Shown here piece after piece: positions 1 to 6,803 of a stretch of DNA of 12,855 nucleotides (positions are counted from its first letter, which is position 1; every line of letters starts with the position of its first letter). The translations under genes were made by a program, and so were the position numbers. The stretch is from the NCBI GenBank assembly GCA_027063585.1, contig JAMORM010000012.1, forward strand, positions 1 through 12,855, written 5' to 3'. The notes beneath the pieces are model-generated. The model saw only the letters and a list, made by a program, of their open reading frames with translations. It did no database searches and had not been told where the DNA came from. Source of the DNA: Sulfurimonas sp. (GTDB lineage: Bacteria > Campylobacterota > Campylobacteria > Campylobacterales > Sulfurimonadaceae).

Positions 1-324
1 TAAATTAGCTATTTTATAATACTGATAATACAGTCCCTTTCTTTTTAAAGTGTATCGTAAATCTTTAAGTGCTTGAAGCGATTCTATCTCTTGTAGAGCG
101 ATAATATCAGCATTAATTTCTTTAATGACTTTTGCAATATTTTTTAATTTAATTTTATAGTTTGTATCATTCCAATTTGATTTTGTATATGGAATATACT
201 CTTTATATTCATGGCCGTTTCGTTGTAAATCAAAAAGATTTTCGACATTATATGTTGCTATTTTCAAAGTTTTTTCTCCATAAACAAAGGATACCAGCAA
301 AGCTAGTAAAACTATAAGTTTCAC
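1..324 (-). CDS. Endonuclease/exonuclease/phosphatase-fold protein, N-terminal part (cut by window edge)
   Basis: The first 108 codons are present and the gene continues beyond position 1. It opens with GTG at 324-322 and a short hydrophobic stretch (KLIVLLALLVSFVYG) that reads as a signal peptide, so the product is probably exported. The mature part begins KIATYNVENLFD, the usual first strand of the endonuclease/exonuclease/phosphatase fold, whose Asn takes part in metal/phosphate binding. ADIIALQEIES follows at about residues 74-84, and its Glu is the expected Mg ligand. The family includes DNases, phosphodiesterases and lipid phosphatases; the substrate cannot be told from this fragment. 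The GTG start overlaps the TGA stop of the upstream M3 peptidase gene (GTGA), and no ATG lies before the conserved motif. The Shine-Dalgarno is weak (only an A-rich stretch), so translation probably depends on coupling to the peptidase. Confidence 0.82.
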   Translation of the reverse strand, partial: MKLIVLLALLVSFVYGEKTLKIATYNVENLFDLQRNGHEYKEYIPYTKSNWNDTNYKIKLKNIAKVIKEINADIIALQEIESLQALKDLRYTLKRKGLYYQYYKIANL

Positions 325-2273
325 TTTTTAATACCGTTGAGTCTTAGCAGTTGGCTTGTATCTGCATCTCTGCCCATCAGTGCATGATAGAGCTTTTGCA
401 TACTTTGTGAACCGCCACGATGCAAAATAATGTTTTGGTACTGTTTTGCCGTCGGTGAATGAAATATGTTTTCATCAACAACAGCATAAAAAGTATCAGC
501 ACTTAGTACTTCTGCCCATTTGTAACTATAATATCCTGCTGCATAGCCGCCTGAAAATATATGTGCAAAGCCGTTTTGAAATTTATTGTATTTTGGCGGT
601 TTTATAAGTGCTGTTTTTTCTCGTATAGTGTCTAGTAAGTTTTGTACTTCTTCACCTTGGTACACTTTTGTATGCAGTTCAAAATCAAAGAGTGAAAATT
701 CTAATTGTCTGAGCATCCCCATAGCAGATAAAAAGTTTTTACTTTTTACAAGCTTGTTTATCATTTCATCGGGGATTATTTCATTTGTTTTGTGATGTTT
801 TGCAAATATTTTCAGTATTTGAGGTTCATAAGCAAAATTTTCTAAAAATTGGGAAGGAAATTCAACGGCATCCCACTCAACACCGTTTACCCCGCTTACT
901 TCGTTTTCATTGACTTCACTGAGTATGTGGTGCAAAGTATGACCTGTCTCATGAAAAAGAGTAACGACATCATCATGACGAAGTAGTGATGGATTTGTAT
1001 CGCTAGAGGGTGGAAAGTTACACACTACAAAAGCAGAGGCAAGTTGCTGATTGCCTTTTTCATCGTTACAATGCGTTTGCCAATTATGCATCCATGCACC
1101 TCCGCGTTTTGATTCCCTTGCTTCTAAATCAAGATATATTCTTGCTTTTAAAGTGTCATTTTCATAAACATCATAGGCATAAGCTTTTTCGTGCCATAGT
1201 TTTTCATCTACCTGCTTACATGTAACATTAAATAGTTGATTTAAAAAGGTAAACATTCCTTCAACAACATTTTTCTGCTCAAAATAGGGACGATACTCTT
1301 CTTCATCTATGTCATACTGGGCTTTTTTTAGTATTTCAGCGTAATAAGATGTATCATGACTTTCTAGTTTATGTGGTGCTATATTTTGCAGTTCTTGAAG
1401 CTCATTATTTGCCTGAGGAATGGAATCTTCTAGCAAATTATTTAAGAATCCCAATACACTTTTTTCGTCTTTTGCCATTTTGGTAGCCAAGGATAGTTCT
1501 GCATAGTTTTTAAAACCTAGCAAATTACTCATCTCATGACGTAATTTTAGTAACTCATCAATGATATGTTCATTTTGCGGTGCGCGGGATACATAGGCAC
1601 GATAAAGTTCTTCTCTTATTTTTCTGTTGGGTCCATAGGTCATATAAGCTATATAAGAGGGCATTTGCAGTGTAATTTTATATTTTGTTACACCATTATC
1701 CTCATATTTTGCATTTTCGATTTCACTTTGTGGCAGTCCTTTAATATCATCTTCATTTGTAATAATATATTCGTATGCATTTGTTGCATCAAGCAGGTTT
1801 TGAGAAAAATTATTGGCAAGTTCACTCTTTTTTATGTTAATTTCTTGCAGTCTTTTTTTTGTCTTTTTATCAAGATGGGCACCGCTTAACTCAAAATGCA
1901 AGATATTTAATTCTAAAACTCTTTTTTGCTCAATATTAAGTGATGTTATTTCATTTTGTAAAATCTTTTTGTATGCATTGTATATATCAATATTTTGTGA
2001 AAGTTGCGTTGAGTATTCTGTAATAAGCGGTAATGATTCTGTATAGACTTTTTGCGTTATTTGGGAGTTGTTTACAGAGTTAAGATGTGATAATGGTGTA
2101 AAAAATTGTTCCAAATATTCATCCATCATCTCCAAGGGTTTTACAAAATTTGCATAGGTTTTTTTTTCTTGTTTGAGTAGATTTTTTATTTTATTATTGT
2201 TGTCATCTAGTCGCTGTGTTAGTTGTGATATGAAATTTTCTAAGTCACAATCAAATTTTAAAAATTTTGCCAT
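321..2273 (-). CDS. M3 family oligopeptidase (oligopeptidase A / thimet-like zinc metallopeptidase)
   Basis: A 650-residue cytosolic zinc peptidase with no signal peptide. Helical N-terminal two-thirds are followed by the catalytic M3 domain. The zinc motif HETGH is at residues 441-445, in the context LFHETGHTLHHIL, which is typical of the oligopeptidase A (PrlC/OpdA) and thimet groups. The third zinc ligand is expected at Glu471 in VEFPSQFLEN, matching the family motif VExPSQxxEN. The C-terminal Tyr/Gly-rich segment (HIFSGGYAAGYYSYKWAEVL, about 574-593) is the substrate-binding loop region. Length is close to E. coli OpdA (about 680). The family cleaves short peptides downstream of ATP-dependent proteases and degrades released signal peptides. 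AAGGA lies just upstream of the ATG, and the gap to the serine protease gene before it is 11 bp. Assignment to family M3 is firm; oligopeptidase A versus another subgroup is inferred. Confidence 0.93.
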   Translation of the reverse strand: MAKFLKFDCDLENFISQLTQRLDDNNNKIKNLLKQEKKTYANFVKPLEMMDEYLEQFFTPLSHLNSVNNSQITQKVYTESLPLITEYSTQLSQNIDIYNAYKKILQNEITSLNIEQKRVLELNILHFELSGAHLDKKTKKRLQEINIKKSELANNFSQNLLDATNAYEYIITNEDDIKGLPQSEIENAKYEDNGVTKYKITLQMPSYIAYMTYGPNRKIREELYRAYVSRAPQNEHIIDELLKLRHEMSNLLGFKNYAELSLATKMAKDEKSVLGFLNNLLEDSIPQANNELQELQNIAPHKLESHDTSYYAEILKKAQYDIDEEEYRPYFEQKNVVEGMFTFLNQLFNVTCKQVDEKLWHEKAYAYDVYENDTLKARIYLDLEARESKRGGAWMHNWQTHCNDEKGNQQLASAFVVCNFPPSSDTNPSLLRHDDVVTLFHETGHTLHHILSEVNENEVSGVNGVEWDAVEFPSQFLENFAYEPQILKIFAKHHKTNEIIPDEMINKLVKSKNFLSAMGMLRQLEFSLFDFELHTKVYQGEEVQNLLDTIREKTALIKPPKYNKFQNGFAHIFSGGYAAGYYSYKWAEVLSADTFYAVVDENIFHSPTAKQYQNIILHRGGSQSMQKLYHALMGRDADTSQLLRLNGIKK

Positions 2274-2284
2274 ATATTTTTCCT

Positions 2285-3373
2285 TTAGTCATCGGTGTCT
2301 TTTTTTTGTCGTAAAGCACCATATTTATTTATCAGAATATTATCATACTTATTTGCATCTTTTATTAACTTATTTATTGCAACCTTTCCTTCTTCTTTTG
2401 TTAAGGAAGAGTCTATAACCAGATAAGAAAGATATACACTGTTTTCATTAATAGAAAACTGTAAATAAGAGAGCTTGTTGTTTTCTTCAAGCAAAAAATC
2501 ATACATTTTTTCTATATTGTTTTTTGGAATTGCACAAAGTTTTGCATCCCCGATTATAATGCCATTTTCATAATAGTTGATGTTAATTCTTGAGGTTCCC
2601 TCATCTATTCTCCATGAGGATTGACTTCTTCTGGCCAGTGTAACATTGATTCCTAATGATTCAAGTATATCTTCTATAAGTTTTGTCGGTCCTATAGGTG
2701 TATAGCCTTTTCTTCTGAGTTTGGCTATTTCTAATTCCGCACCGCATTTGGGACAGTAGTCATTTTTTATATCTTTTTCTTGAATAAGATTTTTACAAGA
2801 GGGGCATTTAATGACATTCTCAACACCGAGTTTTTTAAAAGTTGCAAGTGCATCTTTAAGGTAATGAACAGGTAGAGCAAAACCTAAATTATTTGCATTT
2901 GCAATTATGAAAGTAGTAACTCCTGTCACTTCTCCTTTGTCATTTAATAGAGGCCCACCACTGTTTCCCGGGTTGATGGCAGCATCAATTTGAATATATT
3001 CCAAATCACCCATAAGTCTGGCTGCACGTGAAACTATGCCTTCTGTTGCAGTATAATTAAGACCATAAGGATGACCGATTGCTATGGTAGTATCTCCATT
3101 TTCAACATTGTTTTTGGCAAGTTTGAGTGGATTTTTTGGTTTTTTAAAATCATATTTTATAAAAGCCAAATCATAATAAGGGTCATCATAAATAACTTTT
3201 GCAATACTTCTTGGTATATGTTCTGCTTTAATTACAACTTCTTTGAGCCCTGAACATACATGCGAATTTGTTATGATTAAATCATCTATTACAAAACCTG
3301 TACCACTACCGTACGGTGTCATAATCTGTATAATGTTTTCAATATAGCGTTCTAATAAAATTTGTGTATTCAT
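2285..3373 (-). CDS. Cytosolic HtrA-like trypsin-fold serine protease with zinc ribbon and possible YbjN-like C-terminal domain
   Basis: A 362-residue protein. Residues about 15-180 form a DegP/HtrA-type protease domain with a complete triad: His38 (ITNSHVCSG), Asp68 (YDLAFIKYD) and Ser138 (NPGNSGGPLL). Unlike DegP/DegQ it has no signal peptide and no PDZ domain, so it should act in the cytosol. A four-cysteine zinc ribbon follows (C190-x2-C193 and C207-x2-C210). Residues about 245-350 form an alpha/beta domain whose pattern (YDFLLEENNKLSYLQFSI, then VYLSYLVI, a Thr-Lys-Glu helix start and a long helix) resembles the YbjN/type III chaperone fold; this last point is inference. It starts 3 bp after the stop of the 437-residue gene and has GAGG as Shine-Dalgarno inside that gene's end. 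Its substrates are unknown. The neighbouring kinase, the protein with a similar C-domain pattern and the oligopeptidase suggest a regulated proteolysis module, without proof. Confidence 0.85.
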   Translation of the reverse strand: MNTQILLERYIENIIQIMTPYGSGTGFVIDDLIITNSHVCSGLKEVVIKAEHIPRSIAKVIYDDPYYDLAFIKYDFKKPKNPLKLAKNNVENGDTTIAIGHPYGLNYTATEGIVSRAARLMGDLEYIQIDAAINPGNSGGPLLNDKGEVTGVTTFIIANANNLGFALPVHYLKDALATFKKLGVENVIKCPSCKNLIQEKDIKNDYCPKCGAELEIAKLRRKGYTPIGPTKLIEDILESLGINVTLARRSQSSWRIDEGTSRININYYENGIIIGDAKLCAIPKNNIEKMYDFLLEENNKLSYLQFSINENSVYLSYLVIDSSLTKEEGKVAINKLIKDANKYDNILINKYGALRQKKDTDD

Positions 3374-3376
3374 CTT

Positions 3377-4690
3377 TTAGGCCTCATGAAAGTTGATATT
3401 TTTTAATGCGCTGAAATAACTGTTTGAAAAATCATTTAATGAAGTAAAATCAAGTTCATCTCCAAAGGCTTTAAGTAATTTATATTGATGTTTATACTCT
3501 GAGATAATATCTTCAATCTCATCAATTATTTCACTTTTAAGAAATTTATTTTTATCATTATCATAGTAGCCTTTACATCCTAAAGCATTGAAATAATCAG
3601 AATAAATAACAGTTGTATAAAGATGCAGTAATTTTCTGGCCGGAGGATTTAAACCATAGTTGTAAAGGGCATAAAGTGCCATATAACTGTAAATTGTCGG
3701 TATGATTTGAGGATGTCGATTATTTTTGTACCATCTAAGTTTTATAAGAGATTCTTCTATAAAATTAATAAATTCATCATAAGAACTTTTTTCGATTTGG
3801 CTGAATGTATATTTTGCATCATAGAAATTTGAGCAAAATTCATCAAAACTGAGTTTTTCAAGTGTAGAAATATATTTTGCAAGTTCTGCATTTTTTACTT
3901 CAGGTAATATTTCATCATCAGCAAAATAATCTTGAAGATGTTTTGTTAATTCTTGGTATATTTTAAATTTTGGAACTAAAAGATAATCAATTTTAAACAA
4001 AAAGTTGAGATATGAAAAAGATTGCATACCTATACTGTCGTCTGATGGTAGTGAACGTATTTTTTCATTTAAATCATCTATCCATCTGTGCAAAAATTCA
4101 TATTTGACTTTTAGCTCTGTAGCATCTAACTTTTTGATATGCTCTATATCTTCTAACTCTTTTTGTTCAAACTCACTGAGCATATGCTCTTTATCATAAT
4201 CTGCATTGAGTGCTAATTCTCTTAAAGGGTAAAAAGTTTTTTGAGGGGTCATTGTAATATTGTCAAGGTTAAGTTTTAATTTTATATAGTTGCCGTCACT
4301 ACAGTAATTTATATAAGTAAACTGGTAATTTCTTTCAAGTACATAGCGTTTGAGCGCAACATTAGCATTTTTTGCTTTAACCATAGTCACTTCTGCATAG
4401 AGCTTTTTGTTTGTAGTAAAACCATTTATTTTGGCACTGCCTTGATAAATTATAAATTTTAGACGTTCTTTTTCTTTTGTAAGTATGATATTTTCATTAG
4501 AGAGGCCATTTTTATAATTCATTAAAGAATTGAAAAAGAATTCATAGGCATTTAAAATTTCTTTTTTTTCAAATGCTTCATACGCTTTGTTAAAGAGTTC
4601 TTCCTCATTTTTTACAATATCTGCATTGATGCCTCGTCCAAAACTTTTTGTGCAATGAGGCTTTGGATGAAAAAAATTGAACCAGCTCAT
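3377..4690 (-). CDS. Uncharacterised 437-residue protein with possible YbjN/CesT-like domain
   Basis: I do not recognise this family. There is no signal peptide or membrane segment, so it is predicted to be cytosolic. Residues about 28-60 (ELFNKAYEAFEKKEILNAYE) look like one TPR-type helical pair. Residues about 95-172 have the strand/helix order of the YbjN/type III secretion chaperone fold: a helix (NVALKRYVLERNYQF), a strand pair (YINYCSDGNYIKLKLNL) and a closing helix (FYPLRELALNADYD). This pattern lines up by eye with the C-terminal domain of the adjacent protease. Residues 175-437 are mostly charged helices, with a Tyr-rich segment near 330-370. It has a good Shine-Dalgarno (AGAGGG), starts 9 bp after the kinase stop, and ends 3 bp before the protease start, so it is very probably cotranscribed with both. 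It could be an adaptor or kinase substrate; that is a guess from position only. Confidence 0.75.
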   Translation of the reverse strand: MSWFNFFHPKPHCTKSFGRGINADIVKNEEELFNKAYEAFEKKEILNAYEFFFNSLMNYKNGLSNENIILTKEKERLKFIIYQGSAKINGFTTNKKLYAEVTMVKAKNANVALKRYVLERNYQFTYINYCSDGNYIKLKLNLDNITMTPQKTFYPLRELALNADYDKEHMLSEFEQKELEDIEHIKKLDATELKVKYEFLHRWIDDLNEKIRSLPSDDSIGMQSFSYLNFLFKIDYLLVPKFKIYQELTKHLQDYFADDEILPEVKNAELAKYISTLEKLSFDEFCSNFYDAKYTFSQIEKSSYDEFINFIEESLIKLRWYKNNRHPQIIPTIYSYMALYALYNYGLNPPARKLLHLYTTVIYSDYFNALGCKGYYDNDKNKFLKSEIIDEIEDIISEYKHQYKLLKAFGDELDFTSLNDFSNSYFSALKNINFHEA

Positions 4691-4699
4691 AAATCCCTC

Positions 4700-5650
4700 T
4701 TATTTTAATACTAAATAGATCAGTATAAAGTTTATAACTGTCATTATAGTAAAAGCACTCTTATAAAAGAGCAAGGGTGATTTTTCAATTAATGGAGCAT
4801 TCTTGATAAAATATGGTTTTACTTTCTGTGGATGAGTAAGCTCATACTTCATTTCAGAATAATACTCATACCTTTGATCTTTGTTTAAAGCGATTGAGCG
4901 CATTATTACACTGTCTAGCCAACTAGGTATGTTTGAATTATAATGACTTGGTTTTTTAGCTTCTTTAAATAATGGATTTTGAAATGCTTCTATCTCTTTA
5001 TAAGGGTATTTTCCTGTTAAACTAAGATAAAGTGTAACACCGATAGCAAAAATTTCCGTTGTTTCGCTTATAGCCTCGCCTTGAAATCTTTCAGGTGACA
5101 AAAAGCTGGGTGTTCCCGCACGAGATTCTTTTGAGAATATTTCTGTAATACTTCCAAAATCAATAATTTTATATTCTGTTGTATTTTCATCAATTTTGGC
5201 AATCATTATATTGTTTGGTTTAATATCACCGTGTAGCAGATCATATTTGAGTAAAAATTGAGACATATTTAAAAGTATTTGCGCAAGTTCTACTGCATCA
5301 TCTATGGTTACATGTAAGTGTGACGCCAGATAATTATTTAAATCTTCCCCTTCAAAGAGTTGCATAACATAGTATCGACAGCTTCTGTTTTTTGGAATGA
5401 CAGCCTTGGGAAAAAACTTTGCTTTAAGGCGCTTGGCATTCCATGCTTCTTTTACAAATAAATCTAAAATTTGATTATCTTCCTTTGCTTCAATCGGTGC
5501 AAATTTAATCACATATTGTTTTGTCTTTTTAGTTGTAAGCCAGGTTCTTTCATTTTGTATTAGAGGTTTTTTGAGTGCATAGCCATCTATAATTTGACCT
5601 GTTTTGAGTGATAGCGGAATATCTAGTTTTTGTTGTTTTAGTATTTCCAC
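4700..5650 (-). CDS. Membrane-anchored Ser/Thr protein kinase; kinase half of a broken PP2C-kinase fusion
   Basis: A Hanks-type kinase domain fills residues about 20-270. Lys49 in YVIKF is the ATP-anchoring lysine. HGDIKPNN (140-147) is the catalytic loop with Asp142, IIDFGS carries the Mg-binding Asp164, and GTPSFLSPE is the activation-segment end (SPE for APE). The glycine loop is degenerate. A single C-terminal membrane segment (about 297-316, FTIMTVINFILIYLVL) ends the protein, leaving the kinase in the cytosol. This layout matches the kinase half of bifunctional PP2C-kinase proteins found beside nasA and nirB in Pseudomonas and other proteobacteria. The reading frame is open back to 5704, in frame with PP2C remains (5651-5880). 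The only usable start after the in-frame TAA is GTG at 5650, with no clear Shine-Dalgarno. The kinase residues are intact, but whether the gene is still translated is uncertain. Confidence 0.82.
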   Translation of the reverse strand: MEILKQQKLDIPLSLKTGQIIDGYALKKPLIQNERTWLTTKKTKQYVIKFAPIEAKEDNQILDLFVKEAWNAKRLKAKFFPKAVIPKNRSCRYYVMQLFEGEDLNNYLASHLHVTIDDAVELAQILLNMSQFLLKYDLLHGDIKPNNIMIAKIDENTTEYKIIDFGSITEIFSKESRAGTPSFLSPERFQGEAISETTEIFAIGVTLYLSLTGKYPYKEIEAFQNPLFKEAKKPSHYNSNIPSWLDSVIMRSIALNKDQRYEYYSEMKYELTHPQKVKPYFIKNAPLIEKSPLLFYKSAFTIMTVINFILIYLVLK

Positions 5651-5880
5651 TTCATCTTCACTTATACCTATAGCCTGCGTAAGGACATTTTCATAGCCCT
5701 CTTCTTACATGGCATGGTCAGTTGAAAGCTGTGTTAATGAATTATCTCTTTGCAAATAGACTCTGCTGTCTCCAACATTAGCACCCCGTATAAACGGTTT
5801 CCCTCTATAACAACTATTGCAAGTGTGAAACCGGAAGTTTTAATATTACTTTTAATCATAATGAGCCTTTTTTGATAGGC
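5651..5880 (-). pseudogene. Remnant of PP2C-type protein phosphatase domain (5' half of phosphatase-kinase fusion)
   Basis: Reading leftward, one frame gives GFTLAIVVIEGNRLYG (ATG at 5859). After a small frame change at about 5783-5787, in a run of four C, the next frame gives ANVGDSRVYLQRDNSLTQLS and then TDHAM. NVGDSR is the hallmark Mg-site motif of PP2C phosphatases, and LTQLS-TDH is its usual continuation. An in-frame TAA follows at 5707-5705, after which the frame stays open through ENVLTQAIGISEDE and passes directly into the kinase. The N-terminal third of the domain (DGMGG region) and the C-terminal part (SDG, DN) are missing, so there are also deletions at both ends. Damage seen: frameshift, stop, truncation and an internal loss before the kinase. 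No active phosphatase can be made. A sequencing error could explain the frameshift or the stop, but not the missing segments. Confidence 0.8.
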
Positions 5881-5882
5881 TT

Positions 5883-5911
5883 ATTATATACAAAAAAGTT
5901 GTTATTGTTAC
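5883..5911 (-). promoter_or_regulatory. Candidate promoter for the phosphatase-remnant/kinase gene series
   Basis: On the minus strand a perfect TATAAT lies at 5888-5883, with GTAACA 17 bp upstream (5911-5906, 4 of 6 matches to TTGACA). It sits just after the stop of the FNT gene and 24 bp before the ATG at 5859. AAGG precedes that ATG at Shine-Dalgarno distance. It is the only good promoter candidate seen between the FNT gene and the kinase. The hexamers overlap the candidate terminator, and AT-rich DNA yields such matches easily, so support is moderate. Confidence 0.4.
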
Positions 5912-5921
5912 TTTGCAACTT
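5892..5921 (-). terminator. Weak candidate Rho-independent terminator after the FNT gene
   Basis: On the minus strand AAGTTG (5921-5916) pairs with CAACTT (5901-5896) and is followed at once by TTTT (5895-5892). It lies 3 bp after the FNT stop codon, where a terminator would be expected. The stem has only 6 bp and the loop is 14 nt, so it is weak. The plus-strand reading also ends in a T-rich stretch, so it could work in both directions. Confidence 0.35.
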
Positions 5922-5924
5922 CTT

Positions 5925-6716
5925 TTAAGCTTGGGATTTTCTATGTGTGTAATACAGAGCCATGCCTGTACAGATAGCTCCGCCAACGATATTTCCTAGG
6001 GTAACCGGAATTTCATTCCACAACCACCATTGAGATACACTTACGTTTGCACCAAGCATTATCCCAGCAGGAATAACAAACATATTTACAACAGCGTGTT
6101 CAAATCCTTGTCCAAAAAAAGTTAGTATTGGTAGCCACATAGCCGCGATTTTTCCTATTGTTGTAGTAGCTGTTAATGCCATTACTACACCGAGCGATAC
6201 CATCCAGTTACAAAATACAGCTTTTAAAAAAACAGTATATATCCCATCTGCGCCTATTTTTTCATATCCGATTGTTTTTGCCTCAGCAATATGTTTAATC
6301 ATATCTATGACAGGAGAAGATGCAACATGTCCAAATTTTGTAGCAACCAAACTGTAAAGCGCTGCAAACAGTAAACTTCCCAATAGATTACCTGTAAATA
6401 CCCAAAACCAGTTTATTAATAGTTGGGCAATACCTATTTTTTTATCAAATAAAGAGGTTGTTAGCAAAGCAAAACTTCCTGTAACAAGTTCCAATCCCAG
6501 TAAGACAATCATAACAAAGCCAACGGGAAAAATTAGTGCTCCAACAATTGGTAAATGTGTTTGTGTAGCAGCTACAATAGCTAGTGTTGTGGCAACTCCC
6601 AGTAGGGCACCTGCAAGAGAACCACGTATTAATAAATCTTTTACACCTAAGCCTACTTTATATACTCCAGCTGTCACCATACCATCAACAACTATTTCCG
6701 GTTTTACATAACTCAT
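5925..6716 (-). CDS. Formate/nitrite transporter (FNT) family channel, probably nitrite uptake
   Basis: A 263-residue inner-membrane protein with six hydrophobic segments. FNT signatures are clear: ELVTGSF near residues 76-82 (family ELxTGN/S), NWMVSLGVVMA at 170-180, and GFEHAVVNMFVIPAGI at 204-219, where His207 is the central pore histidine of the FocA/NirC group. The length is normal for the pentameric channels of this family, which pass formate, nitrite or hydrosulfide. Its position directly after the nitrite reductase gene makes nitrite the likely substrate; formate cannot be excluded from sequence. GAAGGAAT is a good Shine-Dalgarno before ATG 6716. The gene has its own candidate promoter and a palindromic operator in the 87-bp gap after nirA. 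It reads as intact. Confidence 0.92.
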   Translation of the reverse strand: MSYVKPEIVVDGMVTAGVYKVGLGVKDLLIRGSLAGALLGVATTLAIVAATQTHLPIVGALIFPVGFVMIVLLGLELVTGSFALLTTSLFDKKIGIAQLLINWFWVFTGNLLGSLLFAALYSLVATKFGHVASSPVIDMIKHIAEAKTIGYEKIGADGIYTVFLKAVFCNWMVSLGVVMALTATTTIGKIAAMWLPILTFFGQGFEHAVVNMFVIPAGIMLGANVSVSQWWLWNEIPVTLGNIVGGAICTGMALYYTHRKSQA

Positions 6717-6744
6717 ATATATTCCTTCAAATTTTATTATATAT

Positions 6745-6773
6745 ATTATAACGCATACCTGTATGTATGGTAA
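6745..6773 (-). promoter_or_regulatory. Candidate promoter of the FNT gene
   Basis: On the minus strand TATAAT is at 6750-6745 and TTACCA (4 of 6 to TTGACA) at 6773-6768, a 17-bp spacing. It lies 28 bp before the FNT start codon. A 17-bp palindrome is centred 40 bp upstream of the -10 box, the same geometry as at the transporter remnant. Confidence 0.55.
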
Positions 6774-6781
6774 TCATAAAA

Positions 6782-6798
6782 TGATTAAAATTTAATCA
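6782..6798. promoter_or_regulatory. 17-bp palindromic operator, copy 1 (upstream of FNT gene)
   Basis: TGATTAAAATTTAATCA has perfect 8-bp arms around one central base. It differs at one position from the palindrome at 9109-9125. An extra half-site, TAATCA, lies at 6771-6776 towards the promoter. Its centre (6790) is about 52 bp upstream of the presumed transcription start, a usual place for an activator. The binding protein is unknown. It is not an FNR/CRP box, because the half-site spacing is wrong. A LysR-type T-N11-A reading is possible. Confidence 0.6.
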
Positions 6799-6803
6799 AA
6801 CTA

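Noticed and set aside
586..2418. Plus-strand open frames of 69-107 codons opposite the M3 peptidase gene
   Set aside because: They lie antisense to a clear coding region, have Phe/Cys/Ser-rich compositions typical of reverse reading, and show no domains.
5861..5881. AGCCT/AGGCT hairpin as a terminator before the kinase genes
   Set aside because: Only 5 bp of stem and no downstream T-run; the arms fall in the phosphatase remnant.
6782..6798. FNR- or CRP-type box at the FNT promoter
   Set aside because: TTGAT and ATCAA halves can be picked out, but they are 9 bp apart rather than 4. The better-fitting symmetric unit is TGATTA-N5-TAATCA.
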